A stretch of DNA of 64,000 bases from Triticum aestivum. Its lineage: Eukaryota > Streptophyta > Magnoliopsida > Poales > Poaceae. The DNA lies in the NCBI RefSeq assembly GCF_018294505.1, contig NC_057809.1, positions 134,638,979 to 134,702,978 of the forward strand. The letters are read 5' to 3'. Shown one piece after another: positions 44,567 through 55,790 of this stretch. Both the position numbers and the translations under genes were made by a program. The notes below the pieces were generated by a model, which saw only the letters and a list, made by a program, of their open reading frames with translations, did no database searches and was not told where the DNA came from. The stretch's first letter is position 1. Each line of letters starts with the position of its first letter.

Positions 44567-47500
44567 TGTCACGCACAATATGCGATCCTATCCTCGAGGA
44601 ACTCGGAGGTCCTACCATGGAACAGATGCACATATTGAAGACGCTTTGCAAGGTGGATATCATTACATCGTACCATGTACAACATGAATGGGATACATAC
44701 AAAGGCATACAATTGCCACATGAATACATCAATACATATCAATCATCATACAGAAGAGCAGCATCCGACTATGGATGAAATCAAACGGAAAACATGAACG
44801 ACATCCACCCTGCTAGCCCAGGCTGCCGACCAAGAATCTATCCCTCGATCGAAGAAGAAGAAGGAGAAGAAGAACTCCAAAACAAGCAAGCATCACTCTC
44901 ACATCATATCATCGCATTATCTGTACCTGCATCTGTTGTTGTAGTATTCTGTGAGTCACGAGGACTGAGCAATCTCATTACCATGGGTATTAAGATTAGC
45001 AAACCTTAATGGGTATGGAATGGATAAGTGGTGGGGTTGCAGCAAGCACTAAGCGTTGTATGATGGCTAACTTACAAGTACAAGAATAAGAAGAGTAACT
45101 ACGCATAACTGTCACAACTAGTAATGATCAAGAAGTGATCTTGAACTACTTACGAGTCAAACATAACCCCCACTATATTCTCTTCCCGAACTCCCTCGAA
45201 AAGAGACATTCACGGTTACACATGTGGTAGGTGTATGTTAATTCGGATCCGGTGTCAAGTTCTCTACAACCGGATATCATAAATTTCCAAGTCGCCACAT
45301 AATCGCGGACATGGCTCTCGAAAAGATTTAACCCTGTAGGGGTTCTCCATAAGGAATTCTGGTGGACCTGCCTCTCGTCAAAGGTAAAACTAAACCAGCA
45401 AGATCTCCCAGCGTGTCGACAATCTTGATAAGAGCCGTGTATATCGTTTTAAGGACATGGCGGATAAGCTACACGTACAGGTGCCAAATACCCCAAGTTG
45501 CCAAGGGGCGGCCTCGCAAGTGCTCTAGTTTGGACCAGCACCATCAACACTGCCCCCCTTGTATTATGTGGAATTAAGAATCCTCGGGTAGCGCTAACTC
45601 CATATGCCAGTTAATTAATTATTAGTATTATTATGTTGGCAAAATTTTAAGACCAAGTTGGGCCTTGCTGGAAGAGTTCTCTCCTAAGCGATTGGTCAGG
45701 GGGTTCCCATACACCCACATGTGTTAGGAGCGCTCATTAAGAAACATAACACTGGTATGACAGAAACTAGGGTGGTAAGAGTGAACCAAAACACCAAGCT
45801 CCTTCCACCCTTTACCAAGTATATAGATGCATTAATTAAATAAGAGATATTGTGATATCCCATGATATCCATGTCCCAACATGGAATAACCTACACTGCA
45901 CCTGCAACTAGCAATGCTATAAGAGGGGCTGAGCAAAGCAGTAACATAGCCAAACAACAGTTTGGTAGGAAGGTGTAAAAGGTTAGAGGCTCATCATGGC
46001 ATATTGGGAGGCTTGAGAAACAAGTGATAGGTGGTGTGACGTAGCGATAGCATCGAGACAAATAGCAAAGCAAAGATAGTAGTGATATCCAAGGTAATGC
46101 TCATCTTGATTGAAATCCTGCTCAGAAGAAGATCGAGTCCATGAAGTAGACGAACCAACGTAGTCGAATACATCCTCACAATCGCAATGTAACTGAAACT
46201 ATCGAGAAGAAGCACAACCGGAAAGAAAAAACAACATAGTAAACGAACAACACATGAATAAGGCATGATGCACAACCAAGTATGATGCATGACAAGATTA
46301 AATGTTGTTATTCATGGCAAGAGATGATGCATGAAAGAACCCCACATCAAAGCAAGTTTAAATGAGGCCGGAAACAACACGTTACAATTTCGGAAAGTCC
46401 CCATATGCAAATTTAGAATTTGGTACTGTTATGAACAAAACATTATGTTGAAGTTGCTACACAGCAAGTTAAAGTGCACCATGATGATCTACACATTTTT
46501 CTCGTCAAGTTACATATGTAGATCATTTAATTCGGAGCTACGGTCTAGAAGATATGATCTAAACAAGTTAAACATGGCATTGATGCAAAATGCATGCAAA
46601 CATCAACCAAGAACACTCAAATCAAGGATGCAACAAGATACCATGAAACTGCATGCAATTCTAAGCAAGTTTCATATAGGACATGATCAAAACGGAGCAA
46701 TGGTTTAACACATACACACAAGACAAGTTTAAATATCAGTCGGCCCAAAATAGCATGATGCCTACTTAGGATCAACAAAACATGATGCTACAGGAACAAG
46801 ATGGGCACAAACTTGATATGCTCTTAAAGTAGAGATAACATACTGCAATTCATATTTAAGGTTAAGGTTCGTAAGGATCATGGTTAATTTCTATATATTA
46901 TCCATGCAAAATGCAATGTTCTGCTACAGATTCACGACTTAGTGAAAAACCGGGCATATACATGAGCAGAGTTAATATGATGGCATATTGGAGGCAAGAA
47001 ACAAAGATGCTACAGTGAAAGATCATGCCATCAAATGGAATAGCATGGAATTCCATATCATGGATCTCATATAATACAACATGACATGTTCATAGGAGCA
47101 ACATGTTAATGGGAATCATCTAAAAAATATGCAACCGTGAACTAAGGTTATTTTCAGACTTTGTGAAATATGAGAATGCAAAACAGTAGCATTATGATGT
47201 TGTCTTGGGATGCACATAATAGCAAGCATAGCAATTTTCATAATTATGCAAATGACATGGGCATGTATTAGACATGGCAATACTCAATTTACTCTATGGC
47301 AGAAATTCATATGATGCATATATTAATTACTATGATTTTTAGAAAATGGAAAATGTTGTTAACAGGATGACAGTTTTATCATGATGGCAACTTAAGAGCA
47401 AAAAGAGACATGCTACAGAAAGTTTACATGGCAACCAAGGGCATTCCATCAATCTAAACATCACATGGAGAAAATAACATCAAGTAATCATATGCATATG

Positions 47501-49359
47501 AGCAATGGATTAGTGGAAAACATCATGCAAAGTTGACAAGTTTCATAACAGGCAGTTTCAGACTTGGCAGTTTTCACCAAGTGTAAACAACAATATTAAC
47601 ATAGCATGTTTGCAGGCTTTTTACAATGCGTTAAAATGTTTATCAAGGCATGGGAAAAATACTAGCAACAAGTAGACATAAAAATGCACAAAACACATGT
47701 ACAAAGTTTATTCATATGATGCTTTAATTAAATCACACGAAAATAACAAAATGCCAAGTTTGATTTTTTTACAGTTATCATCAGGATGTACTTTTGCAAC
47801 CAAGATTAACACATTTATATGAATCCTAATATGCATGGGAAAGCAACCATCATGTAGACAACAGAGGGTAGATCAATTTACATATATAAATCATGTTCAC
47901 AGGATGCACAGATTAAAAGTTGCAGCAGTTTTAATATGCCTATGTGATGATTTTTGCAGACAAAATAAAATGACTTGATAGGCCACTCACCTAGGGCCCA
48001 TCGGGCCAGCTCGGAGACGGGTCTGGAAAACTGGGGTGATTTGGGCGCGGCTCAGCTGCGGGCTGGTCCGGTTCAAAAGAACTGGCCGGTTCCGCTGGTT
48101 CGGGGCAGTCGCGGCGGTTCTCCGCCGGCCGGGCTCGATGTAGCGGACCTAGGAGGCAGCGGCCATGGTGGTGCTTGGATCCACGATGGTGAGATCCTTC
48201 GGCGAAGGTTGGCGGCGGCGGGTGGTCGTGGCGGAAGAGATCCGGCTAATGGCGGGGTTATCCACGGCGTCGGCTGGCAACGGAATGGCGAGGGCGGTGT
48301 CGGTTTCTGGCGGTGGCGGCGGACTTGAGGAGAGGAGCAGTGGGGCACGAGGTGGGACTACGGTGTCCAGTGGCGGCTCCGGCCGACGCGGGCGGCGTCG
48401 AGGGCTCCCGGGCGGCGCGACGGTTGTAGGAGGGGCACTCAAGCACATCGGCTGCAAGGAGGCGGAGGCCGGTGGCACGGGGTCTCCGGCGAGGAGGCGG
48501 GGAGCTTGGGAGGCTGTTGGTGCTGCGGGGGCGCTCAGGCTGGCGCGGGCCAAGTGACGGCGGGGACCCAGACCTGCGGGGGCCCGTGATGGGCTCCGCG
48601 GGCCACGGCAGGTGGAGGCGTGGTGGAAGGCGATGCAGGGTGACATGGCGCGCTCGCCTAGGAGCGGTGGCGCAGGTGGCGGCGGGGCTATCTGGAGGCG
48701 CCAAGTGGCGAGGGGAGGCTGATCGCACATGAAAAATAAGGAGTAAGCGGCTGGAGGTAGGAGAAGTTTAGGGTTCGGCTAGGGATGTCCAACAATGTAC
48801 TAGGGGGTGTGTTTAAATAGGCAGGGGTTAGGGTTTGAGGGGTCTTGGGGTTTTTTTGGACCCTCCGATTGTAATCAGACGGTTTCGGAGTGGATAGGGT
48901 TAGGATGGGCTAGGTGGGCTTAGAGAAGAGAGGGGAAGAGCGCCCGACACATGTTTTCGGATACCGAAGACGTCCGATGTTTGTCCGGCTATAGTGCCGC
49001 TATAATTATCCATTGGGGCATCAAATGGACTCTGAATGCGACAGAATTTGACAGGTGGTCTACCGACAATATAACGAGACCGCACGCCAACTTTCAACCC
49101 ATTCCGAGAATGTTTTTATCCCACTTAGAAAATAATATTTTTGAGGTGCTGCGGGCACGTGCAAGTGTGGTTGGACTCAGAACGATTAACGGAGAGAACG
49201 GGGAGACCCGACAACTATGGACGGATGCAAGTTTCGAAAAGAATGATGGCATGAGTGCTGATGCGATGCGAATGATGCAATGATGAATGCAACAAACAAT
49301 TGGAACACACGGCGCCAACGAAAAATAAATGGAAGGCAACTAGAGCATCGGGTCTCATA
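44567..49359 (-). repeat. Solo LTR of a gypsy element, 4,793 bp
   Basis: Plus-strand ends are TGTCACGCACAATATGCG and CATCGGGTCTCATA, flanked by aatat on both sides. The CA end is expected; the TA seen would be one C-to-T change. Removing it rejoins the flanking tandem unit. No gag or pol is present, so it is a solo LTR from LTR-LTR recombination. Orientation is inferred as minus: a TATTTAAA box near 48813 on that strand precedes the GC-rich 47980-48740 stretch, the same layout as the other gypsy LTRs. Long frames in the GC-rich stretch have no domains. Confidence 0.65.
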
Positions 49360-49364
49360 AATAT
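49360..49364. repeat. Target-site duplication aatat, right of solo LTR
   Basis: Matches 44562-44566. Confidence 0.6.
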
Positions 49365-49507
49365 TCAAACAGCATATCTGATAACTTACGTACAAATACC
49401 ATAGTAACATTTTACATGGAATTTTTTTATTAAAAAACATACCCTGTAACTTATGTGTAATTAGTATGGTAATATACAAACCTAGAGCTGATAACTTAGG
49501 TACAAAC
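49365..49507. repeat. Tandem AT-rich unit, right part
   Basis: Continues the unit split at 44566. It ends where an LTR fragment starts at 49508. Confidence 0.6.
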
Positions 49508-50110
49508 TGTCACATCCCTAGTTCTGGTAAGGCTTAGACTGGCATCTGGTGTTGCATCATGTTTAAATCTCAGTTAAACTTGAAATCGGGGTGATCAAAC
49601 CCTAGCACCAGATCAAATTAAATAGGGTCAACAAAAAATAAGTTTCCATGAACCCAAAATGCCCTCCAAAAAAGTTCATGATTTTTGATAAAGGTGAAAA
49701 CCTCTGCCAAAAATGATGCGTTTATTTCTAGGTCATTTTTGCATTTTTTTAATTAACACAAAAGTATTTGAATTGGAGCCATTTAAATGCTATATATATT
49801 TTAAATGGTCCAAATATTCTGAAGTTATTTGTGGAGCTCTAGAATAATTCAGTTAGTATCAACAAATTTTTTTAGAATTTATTAAGATGATTTAGTGCCT
49901 AAACTAAATTAGAACAGAGAAAACAAAATAGAAAAGGAAAACAGGAAAAGGAAAAAACCTTACCTGGCCTTACCTGGTCAGCCCAGTAGGTGGCCCAGCC
50001 CCCCCAGCCGAGGCCGGTCGTCATCCTCCTAGTGCCAGGAGGAGAGGGCACGCGCCCGATGCGCACGAGCATGCGAGGCTGCCTGCCTGTGCCCCGACTC
50101 CCCTGAAGAC
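49508..50110 (+). repeat. Fragment of gypsy A-family LTR (start of LTR)
   Basis: Begins TGTCACATCCCTAGTTCTGG, the same as the gypsy A LTR read on its coding strand (1825 leftwards). Similarity continues through TTCATGATTT, GATAAAGGTGAAAACC and TGCCAAAAATGATG, then into the GC-rich zone with ACCTGG repeats. It is truncated after about 0.6 kb of a nearly 4 kb LTR. Confidence 0.75.
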
Positions 50111-50139
50111 GCCACACAACCACCCGGAGCAAAAAAGAA

Positions 50140-50273
50140 GGGCCATCCGCACCAAGGAGAGTCCCATCCGGACACGGGTGAGAGTCTTCGGTCTTGTATC
50201 TTCACAGCCCATCAATCCGGCCCATGTCCAATAGGCCGGGCGCCCGAGGACCCTTAGTCCAGGACTCCCTCAA
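50140..50273 (-). repeat. Fragment of a second LTR family, minus strand
   Basis: Read on the minus strand it starts TGAGGGAGTCCTGGACTA and contains GAAGATACAAGA and GTGTCCGGATGGGACT, which I recognise as the start of a common Triticeae gypsy LTR. Only about 130 bp is present; it abuts the preceding LTR fragment. Confidence 0.55.
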
Positions 50274-51190
50274 TGGTTCTGTCTAAGAAAATGAGTAGTG
50301 GAAGTGTAGGAACGTTCTGATGTCTCTCTCTCAAATGGAGAAGGGGGTGGAGGGGTATATATAGCCTCCACACAAAATCTAACCGTTACACACAATTTAG
50401 CAAACTCGGTCAGACCGAATAGGTGAACTCGGTGAGACCGATTCAGTTCAAAATGTGAATGTTAGGCTTTTCGGTGGGACCGATGAGCTAGGGTTAGGGC
50501 AAGACCTCATCTCAGTTTGACCGATTACGTGAACTGGTGAGATCGATTAGTAATAAGCTAACAGAGAGTTGGTCAGGCAAACTCGACGGGACTGATCGCT
50601 CCTTTTGGTGAGACCGAAACGTTACGAAAGGGAAACAAAGAGTTTGCACTACGAACTCGGTGGGACTGATCGCTCATTTCGGTAAGACCGAAACGTTACA
50701 AAGGGAAACAGAGAGTTTCCAGTCCCATCTCGGTGAGACCGAGATCCCTATCGGTGAGACCGAACTGATTAGGGTTTCTGGCTATGGCTATGTCAAGTGA
50801 ACTCGGTGGCGCCGAATGAATCAAATCGGTGGGGCCGAGTTTGACTTTAGGTTTTGGACATATTTGGAATTGGGAAAGTGGTTGAGGGCTTTGGATCATA
50901 TCACTAAGCATTTTGAGCAAGTGGATCATTAAGCAACACCTCATCCCCTTTTAATAGTATTGGCTTTTCCTATGGACTCAATGTGATCTTGGATCACTAA
51001 AATAGAAATGAAGAGTCTTGAGCTTTGCCAATATTTGTACTTAGCATTTTGAGGGGTCTACATCTCTAGTCCATGCCATGCCAATCATTGAACTTTCTGA
51101 AATAATCAACTTGAATGGATATTAATTCAATGAGCTATATGTTGTTATGAATTACCAAAACCACCCAGGGATTAGTTGCACTTTCACCAT
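50274..51190. repeat. Repeat with an array of TCGGT-N3-ACCGA palindromes
   Basis: From 50406 to 50838 there are about 13 copies, six or seven near-perfect, of an imperfect palindrome TCGGT(g/c)(a/g)gACCGA. Copies are embedded in short repeated phrases such as GAAACGTTAC and AACTCGG. A TATATATAG lies at 50358-50366, upstream of the array. Such subterminal motif arrays are typical of CACTA-type DNA transposons, where transposase binds them; I see no CACTA terminus or transposase, so the class is open. Confidence 0.5.
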
Positions 51191-52099
51191 CTTGTATCTA
51201 TATGTATGTAAACTTCACGACAACTTTTTCATAGTGTAAACTTCAAAGTGATGGCATTTTTTGTAGTGTAAAGAAGCAGATTGCCACCCCCCTCCCACTT
51301 CATATACTCATGGCATTGTACCTTTAACAAGGTTGGCAATTTTCTCAAATCCACACATCATCTACATCATTCCCTTTTGATAAATTAGCTTTATCTCATG
51401 AAAAGTTCAAAAAACAGATAAGCAAGTGTCATCAGTAGCAACAATTAGATGGTAAGAACAATAGGGGAAGGCAAGAATTCACAATTCATCAAACTACCAC
51501 ACATTTTTTCTTGTTCTTGCCATCCAAACAGATCTGAGCATGGCAAGATCAGCACAAATCTCATGGCAGATCTAAGGATGGCAGGATCTGCACAAAACTC
51601 ATGGCAAGAGCTGAAAAAACAAAATTCATGGCAAGAGCAGGTTCTTTTTTCATGCTGCTAAGTTGCCATGCGTGGTACTTTCAATGTAGGGTTCATAGCT
51701 TCTATAAGGTCCCTCAGATCTTGCCTTGGCAACAATGGCTAGATCAGAGAGGGGGAAATAGGAGTGGGGAGGGGGGTGAGGAGGTGGTGTGGGGCACGCA
51801 AAAATTCACCAGATTTCACTTCAAGTAGCTCAACTTCTATAGGGTTCCTCCGATCTTGCCATGGCAAATTCCATGAATAAGGGTATGGAGGGGAAGGGGA
51901 ACTATGGTGGGGATCGGGGTGGAGGTGGGAGACGCAGGGCGTTTTTGGATCGGGGGTCGAGGGGAGAAGCCGCATGGACCAAGAGGGGGTTTCGCCCCGT
52001 GGTAGTTCGGGGGTTAAGAAATCCTGTCGAGGGAGTCCCACTCCGAACACGGTCATTCGGACCAGAACCCTGTGGTATCAAACATGCGCGCATTATCAG
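51191..52099. repeat. Region with dispersed ATGGCAAGA motifs
   Basis: ATGGCA(A)GA(T/G) occurs in both orientations about eight times at 51510-51870 (for example 51540, 51562, 51600, 51628 and, inverted, 51845-51865). No terminal inverted repeat or coding domain found. Confidence 0.35.
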
Positions 52100-52547
52100 G
52101 GTCCTATTTTAAACCTATGTGGATCGAGGTAATAGCTTGCTTGCCTATTGTCTTAATTATATAATAATACTCCTAGATCATTGTGGTGTATCAGGTAAGC
52201 TTCGGGAGCCTCTAAGTTGTGGAGATTGCCCCGAGCAATTTGTATTTGTTGAGTTATCGCCCTCAACGGTTGATAATTGTACATGTTCGATGAGCGCCCT
52301 TAAAGGTCCCTTAGAGGAGTCAAGGCACCATGCATTGTGCGAGCGCGTGAGGAGAATACAGTGAGCCATTGTGGCGCTTGGGGGGCATTGTGCCCCGACA
52401 CCGCTCGAGCATCCGCAAGGGTGTGAACTTAGGGATACATTGTCATCTCTGTGTGCCTCGGTTATCTCTTACCCGACCCATTTACTTATGCACTTACTTT
52501 GTTCTAGCCATAGTGCTTCATGTTATATTTCTTGCTATCACATAGTT
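52100..52547. repeat. Unclassified repeat, shares a segment with 36.6 kb
   Basis: The last 65 bp or so (from CCCATTTACTTATGCAC to GCTATCACATA) match 36606-36670. No gene seen. Confidence 0.4.
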
Positions 52548-53152
52548 TGTCGGTGGGAAACGACACCTATGGGATCACAAGAATCCCTACTACGGTTTCC
52601 GGGGCGCGGGGTTGTGAGAAGAGCAGGATTAACAGTCAACACAAGGGTCGTTTACCCAGGTTTGGGCTGCGAGGATGCGTAATATGCTAGTCCTGCTTTG
52701 GTGGATGTATTGAGTGAGTTCTTGACCTCTCGAACTAGCTACGGTGGCTGCATAGTTCAAAACAGCCGAATCCCCCTCCAGTATGCCATGGGCCTCCTTT
52801 TATAGTTGAAAGGGACTGCCACAGTGGCACACAGGAGGTGGAAAGGTCTATAGTGCTGCGAGCTTATCGCCCGTATTACAGGACAAGACGCATTTAATGC
52901 GTAGCTTAGGTGTCCCTTAGCTTTATCGGGGGCGGGAACGAGGCCCGTCCCGTCCGTCGCCGCCTTGCCTTGCTTCGACACGCGCCCAGGCCAGCGATGC
53001 ATGCGGCGCCATGTAGGCAGGCAGGCAGCTGAGGTGGCGTGGTGGTAGGGTCTTCACGAAGATCTGCAAGCCACCACGCAGGTGCTTGCTGAGTTGGCTT
53101 GGAAGCCGCCCGTTGCCACATAGGTGACTGCCCAGCTGGTGGGGCTGGCAGC
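52548..53152. repeat. LTR-like fragment truncated by gypsy E
   Basis: Starts TGTCGGTGGGAAACGACACC, like a gypsy LTR start, and carries TTTACCCAGGTTTGGGCTGC, a phrase common in Triticeae gypsy LTRs. It ends abruptly where the gypsy E LTR begins. No coding capacity. Confidence 0.45.
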
Positions 53153-53415
53153 TATAGCGACCAGACCTCAAACAGTCTGATCTCTGTGCATAAGTGTCAT
53201 CCCTGGATCGGTAATGCTGACACACACAGTACTCGAAGGATTTATAACAGAGTAGCAATCACACACTTATTACATCGTATGTCTCAAAAGAGAACTTATT
53301 ACAATAAATGTGGCTTAAGGCCATCTAATACGATAACAGCGGAAGGCTTGGAAGATAAAGTGAGTCCATCAACTCCAACGACATCACTAAGTGAAAGACC
53401 ACGACCTAAGGCTCC

Positions 53416-53435
53416 TTACTCATCGTCTGAAAAGT
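53416..53435 (-). other. Putative terminal coding block in gypsy E LTR
   Basis: After minus-strand TGTTGCAG it reads, in the shared phase, D-FSDDE then TAA. Same position and phase as in gypsy B and C. Confidence 0.4.
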
Positions 53436-54450
53436 CTGCAACATGATACGTTGCATCCCGAAAACGGGTCAGCACATGAAATATGCTGGCAATGTAACAC
53501 CAAAAGATAATGAACAGAATAATGCTATCACTACATGCATATATGGCTGGTGGAGGCTGTAGGGTTAATATGTTTTGCAAAAAGTCAATTTTTCCCTACT
53601 GCAAAGGAATATATTTTATTTAACTATCATGGTGGTTGATAAACATTGAGCAGGTTCACCCACCTCAATCCCAATTAAAAGTAATTAACAATAACCCATC
53701 AAATTAAATTAAGAGTGATGAGATCCACTTGATAATCCAAGGACTAGATACTCAAATTTTCCATAATCGGGGACACGGCTAATCATGATTAGTTTGTACA
53801 CTCTGCAGAGGTTTGTGCACTTTTCCCCACAAGACTCGATCTCCTCTGTTGGATTTCTCGCACTACATGGTGTTTCAGAAACGGTTGACCAAGACATAGT
53901 CTTTTGGAAGCGTTAGCACCTTACGATGGGTAGACCGGTACACCTACTTCCCCTACATCTGCTAGTCTACCACTATAAGAGTTCACACGACTTAATCAAC
54001 TATGCTAGAGCCCATAATAGCTTGTGGCTGCACACGGAAGTTTCCAGTATGAATAATCTTACGATCCCTTTGAGCATGGGTGGCGGTCCATAGGAGAATC
54101 ACACGGTACTCCGGGATTTCCAAAAATACAGGCAATCACTGGAAAACCCAGGTGCCTCAATCCACCCAGATGTGTATTTAAGTTGCCACCTTAAGTTAAC
54201 CATTAATTAACAATCTCACATCTGTCATGAAATACACTCAAACCCAATCCACGTCTACGAGCATAGCATGGTAATATAAGCATAACGTAGAAGTAACTCC
54301 CAGGGTTTGATAATAAACAGGTGAATAGGTGCTACCTCAACTACTTCCCAACACACAATTTAATTCAGATCCTAACCATGCAATTGTTTGAGGATTGATC
54401 TAATGCAATAAAAACTGGGTAGTAAGAGGTATGATCAAAGTGTTACTTGC

Positions 54451-54510
54451 CTTGCTGATGATCCGCGAAACCTAGAGACTCGTAGAAGCAAGCTTCGCAC
54501 TCTGGGTACT
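54451..54510 (-). other. Putative 60-nt coding exon in gypsy E LTR
   Basis: Flanked by GCGATAG and GCAAGTAAC on the minus strand. Reads YPECEACFYESLGF then ADHQQ; same length and phase as in gypsy B and C. Confidence 0.45.
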
Positions 54511-55737
54511 CTATCGCAAACAAACAAGCATACAATAAGCAATCAAACAAGGGCATGTGTAAAACTCAAATAATAGATCTAACCAGAAAGTTCAACTTAA
54601 GAACTCTGGTTTGCAAAAAGAATCAAATCAAACGAAGTAACAAAACTCAAACAGCGAAAGAAACAAACTCCGTTTACTATTCTGGACTAAAGTCAAATTT
54701 TACAGTAGCAAAAACTTGTTTAAGTTGGTTAAACGGAAAGAGGGTTTCGAGACAAAACTCTAGGTGCTTGAATCGCCCGATTCCAATAAACGAACGAAAA
54801 GTTATACTAGAACAAAAATCGGATCAGAAATCGCGATCGAAAATAATCGCGAAAAATCCGAGAAAAAGGAAAACTGACGAACAGCCTAACGAACGAACGT
54901 TCGCTGTCTGCGGCTAAACGAACGTCTGCTAAATAACTAAACCAGAAAAAAAATAAAACCAAACCGGATCTAATAAAAAAACGGATTTAGGGTTTTTGAA
55001 AAAAACATACGGTTTTCTCATGAAAACCGAGGCGGCTACCTCGGGTCTGGCGCGGCGGCAGGTCGGAGGCGTGGGGCTTTGGCGGGCGGCGGCGGCGCGG
55101 TGAGTGGCGACGCGGGGCGGCGGCAGGGGCGCGGGCGGCGGCGGCGGCGGCTTAGGGTTAGGGTTCGGGTGGGGCTGGCGGGTTGAACGAGCTGGGGGCG
55201 GCGGCTTTTAAAGGCCTGGCCCAAGAAGTCCTGGCTGAATACGACCCTAAGTCGGTCGCGCGTTTTTTTAAATAATTCGGATGTGCAGAAAAAGAAAGAA
55301 AAGAAATACTAAACGGACTCCAAAAATCCCGACATAAATTTTCCCCGTCCTCTAAAAATAATCCGGACAAGATGAACATTTATTTGGGCCTCAAAATGCA
55401 ATTTTGAAAACACATATTTTTCCTAATTCAAATAAAATAGCGATAAAACTCCGAAAAAAATATTATTTGATTTTAATATTAAATCTCTGATGTTTCTTTA
55501 TTTTGAGGATGTCATTTTATCCTCTCTTTTATTTTTAATAAAATAAATATTTCAGAGAAATAAAATTAAATTCAAATGATCCTCTTTTCATAATTTGAGA
55601 AAAACTCAAATATGAAAATAACGAAATCCCCAACTCTCTCCGTGGGTCCTTGACTTGCTTAGAATTTCCAGGATCAACCAAAATGCAATAAAATATGATA
55701 TGCAATGATGATCTAATGCATAACAACGAGAGTGGTT

Positions 55738-55790
55738 TCTCCTCATACGTCAAATCACTATCCAAATGTATCGCTTCAAGCGGCACTGTA
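55738..55790 (-). pseudogene. Gypsy E pol C-terminal fragment
   Basis: The minus strand encodes VPLEAIHLDSDLTYEEKP, matching the pre-chromodomain segment of gypsy B and C, and then runs straight into LTR sequence. In gypsy B about 0.2 kb separates these two points. Confidence 0.82.
55786..55790. repeat. Left target-site copy for copia F (ctgta)
   Basis: The five bases before the copia F LTR. The partner would be outside the window, in gypsy E pol. Confidence 0.5.

Larger units (their letters stand above)
53153..55737 (-). repeat. 3' LTR of gypsy E, lacking about its first 30 bp
   Basis: On the minus strand it aligns along its length with 24703-27447. Its terminal dinucleotide is TA (plus strand TATAGCGACC where TGTAGCGACC is expected). 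GC-rich stretch 55035-55250, with a minus-strand TTTAAA box at 55205-55212. Confidence 0.88.
53153..55790 (-). mobile_element. Gypsy E: 3' end of a third member of the B/C family
   Basis: A minus-strand LTR (53153-55737) fused to a short pol fragment (55738-55790), where copia F interrupts it. The rest of gypsy E must lie right of copia F, outside the window. A deletion has removed the end of pol, the polypurine tract and the first part of the LTR. Confidence 0.8.

Noticed and set aside
48073..48732. Overlapping frames of 90-190 codons near 48 kb
   Set aside because: They lie in the GC-rich part of the solo LTR, with low-complexity translation and no recognisable motif.
55150..55170. Telomere-like TTAGGG repeats
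   Set aside because: Only two adjacent hexamers within the GC-rich part of the gypsy E LTR; not an interstitial telomere array.
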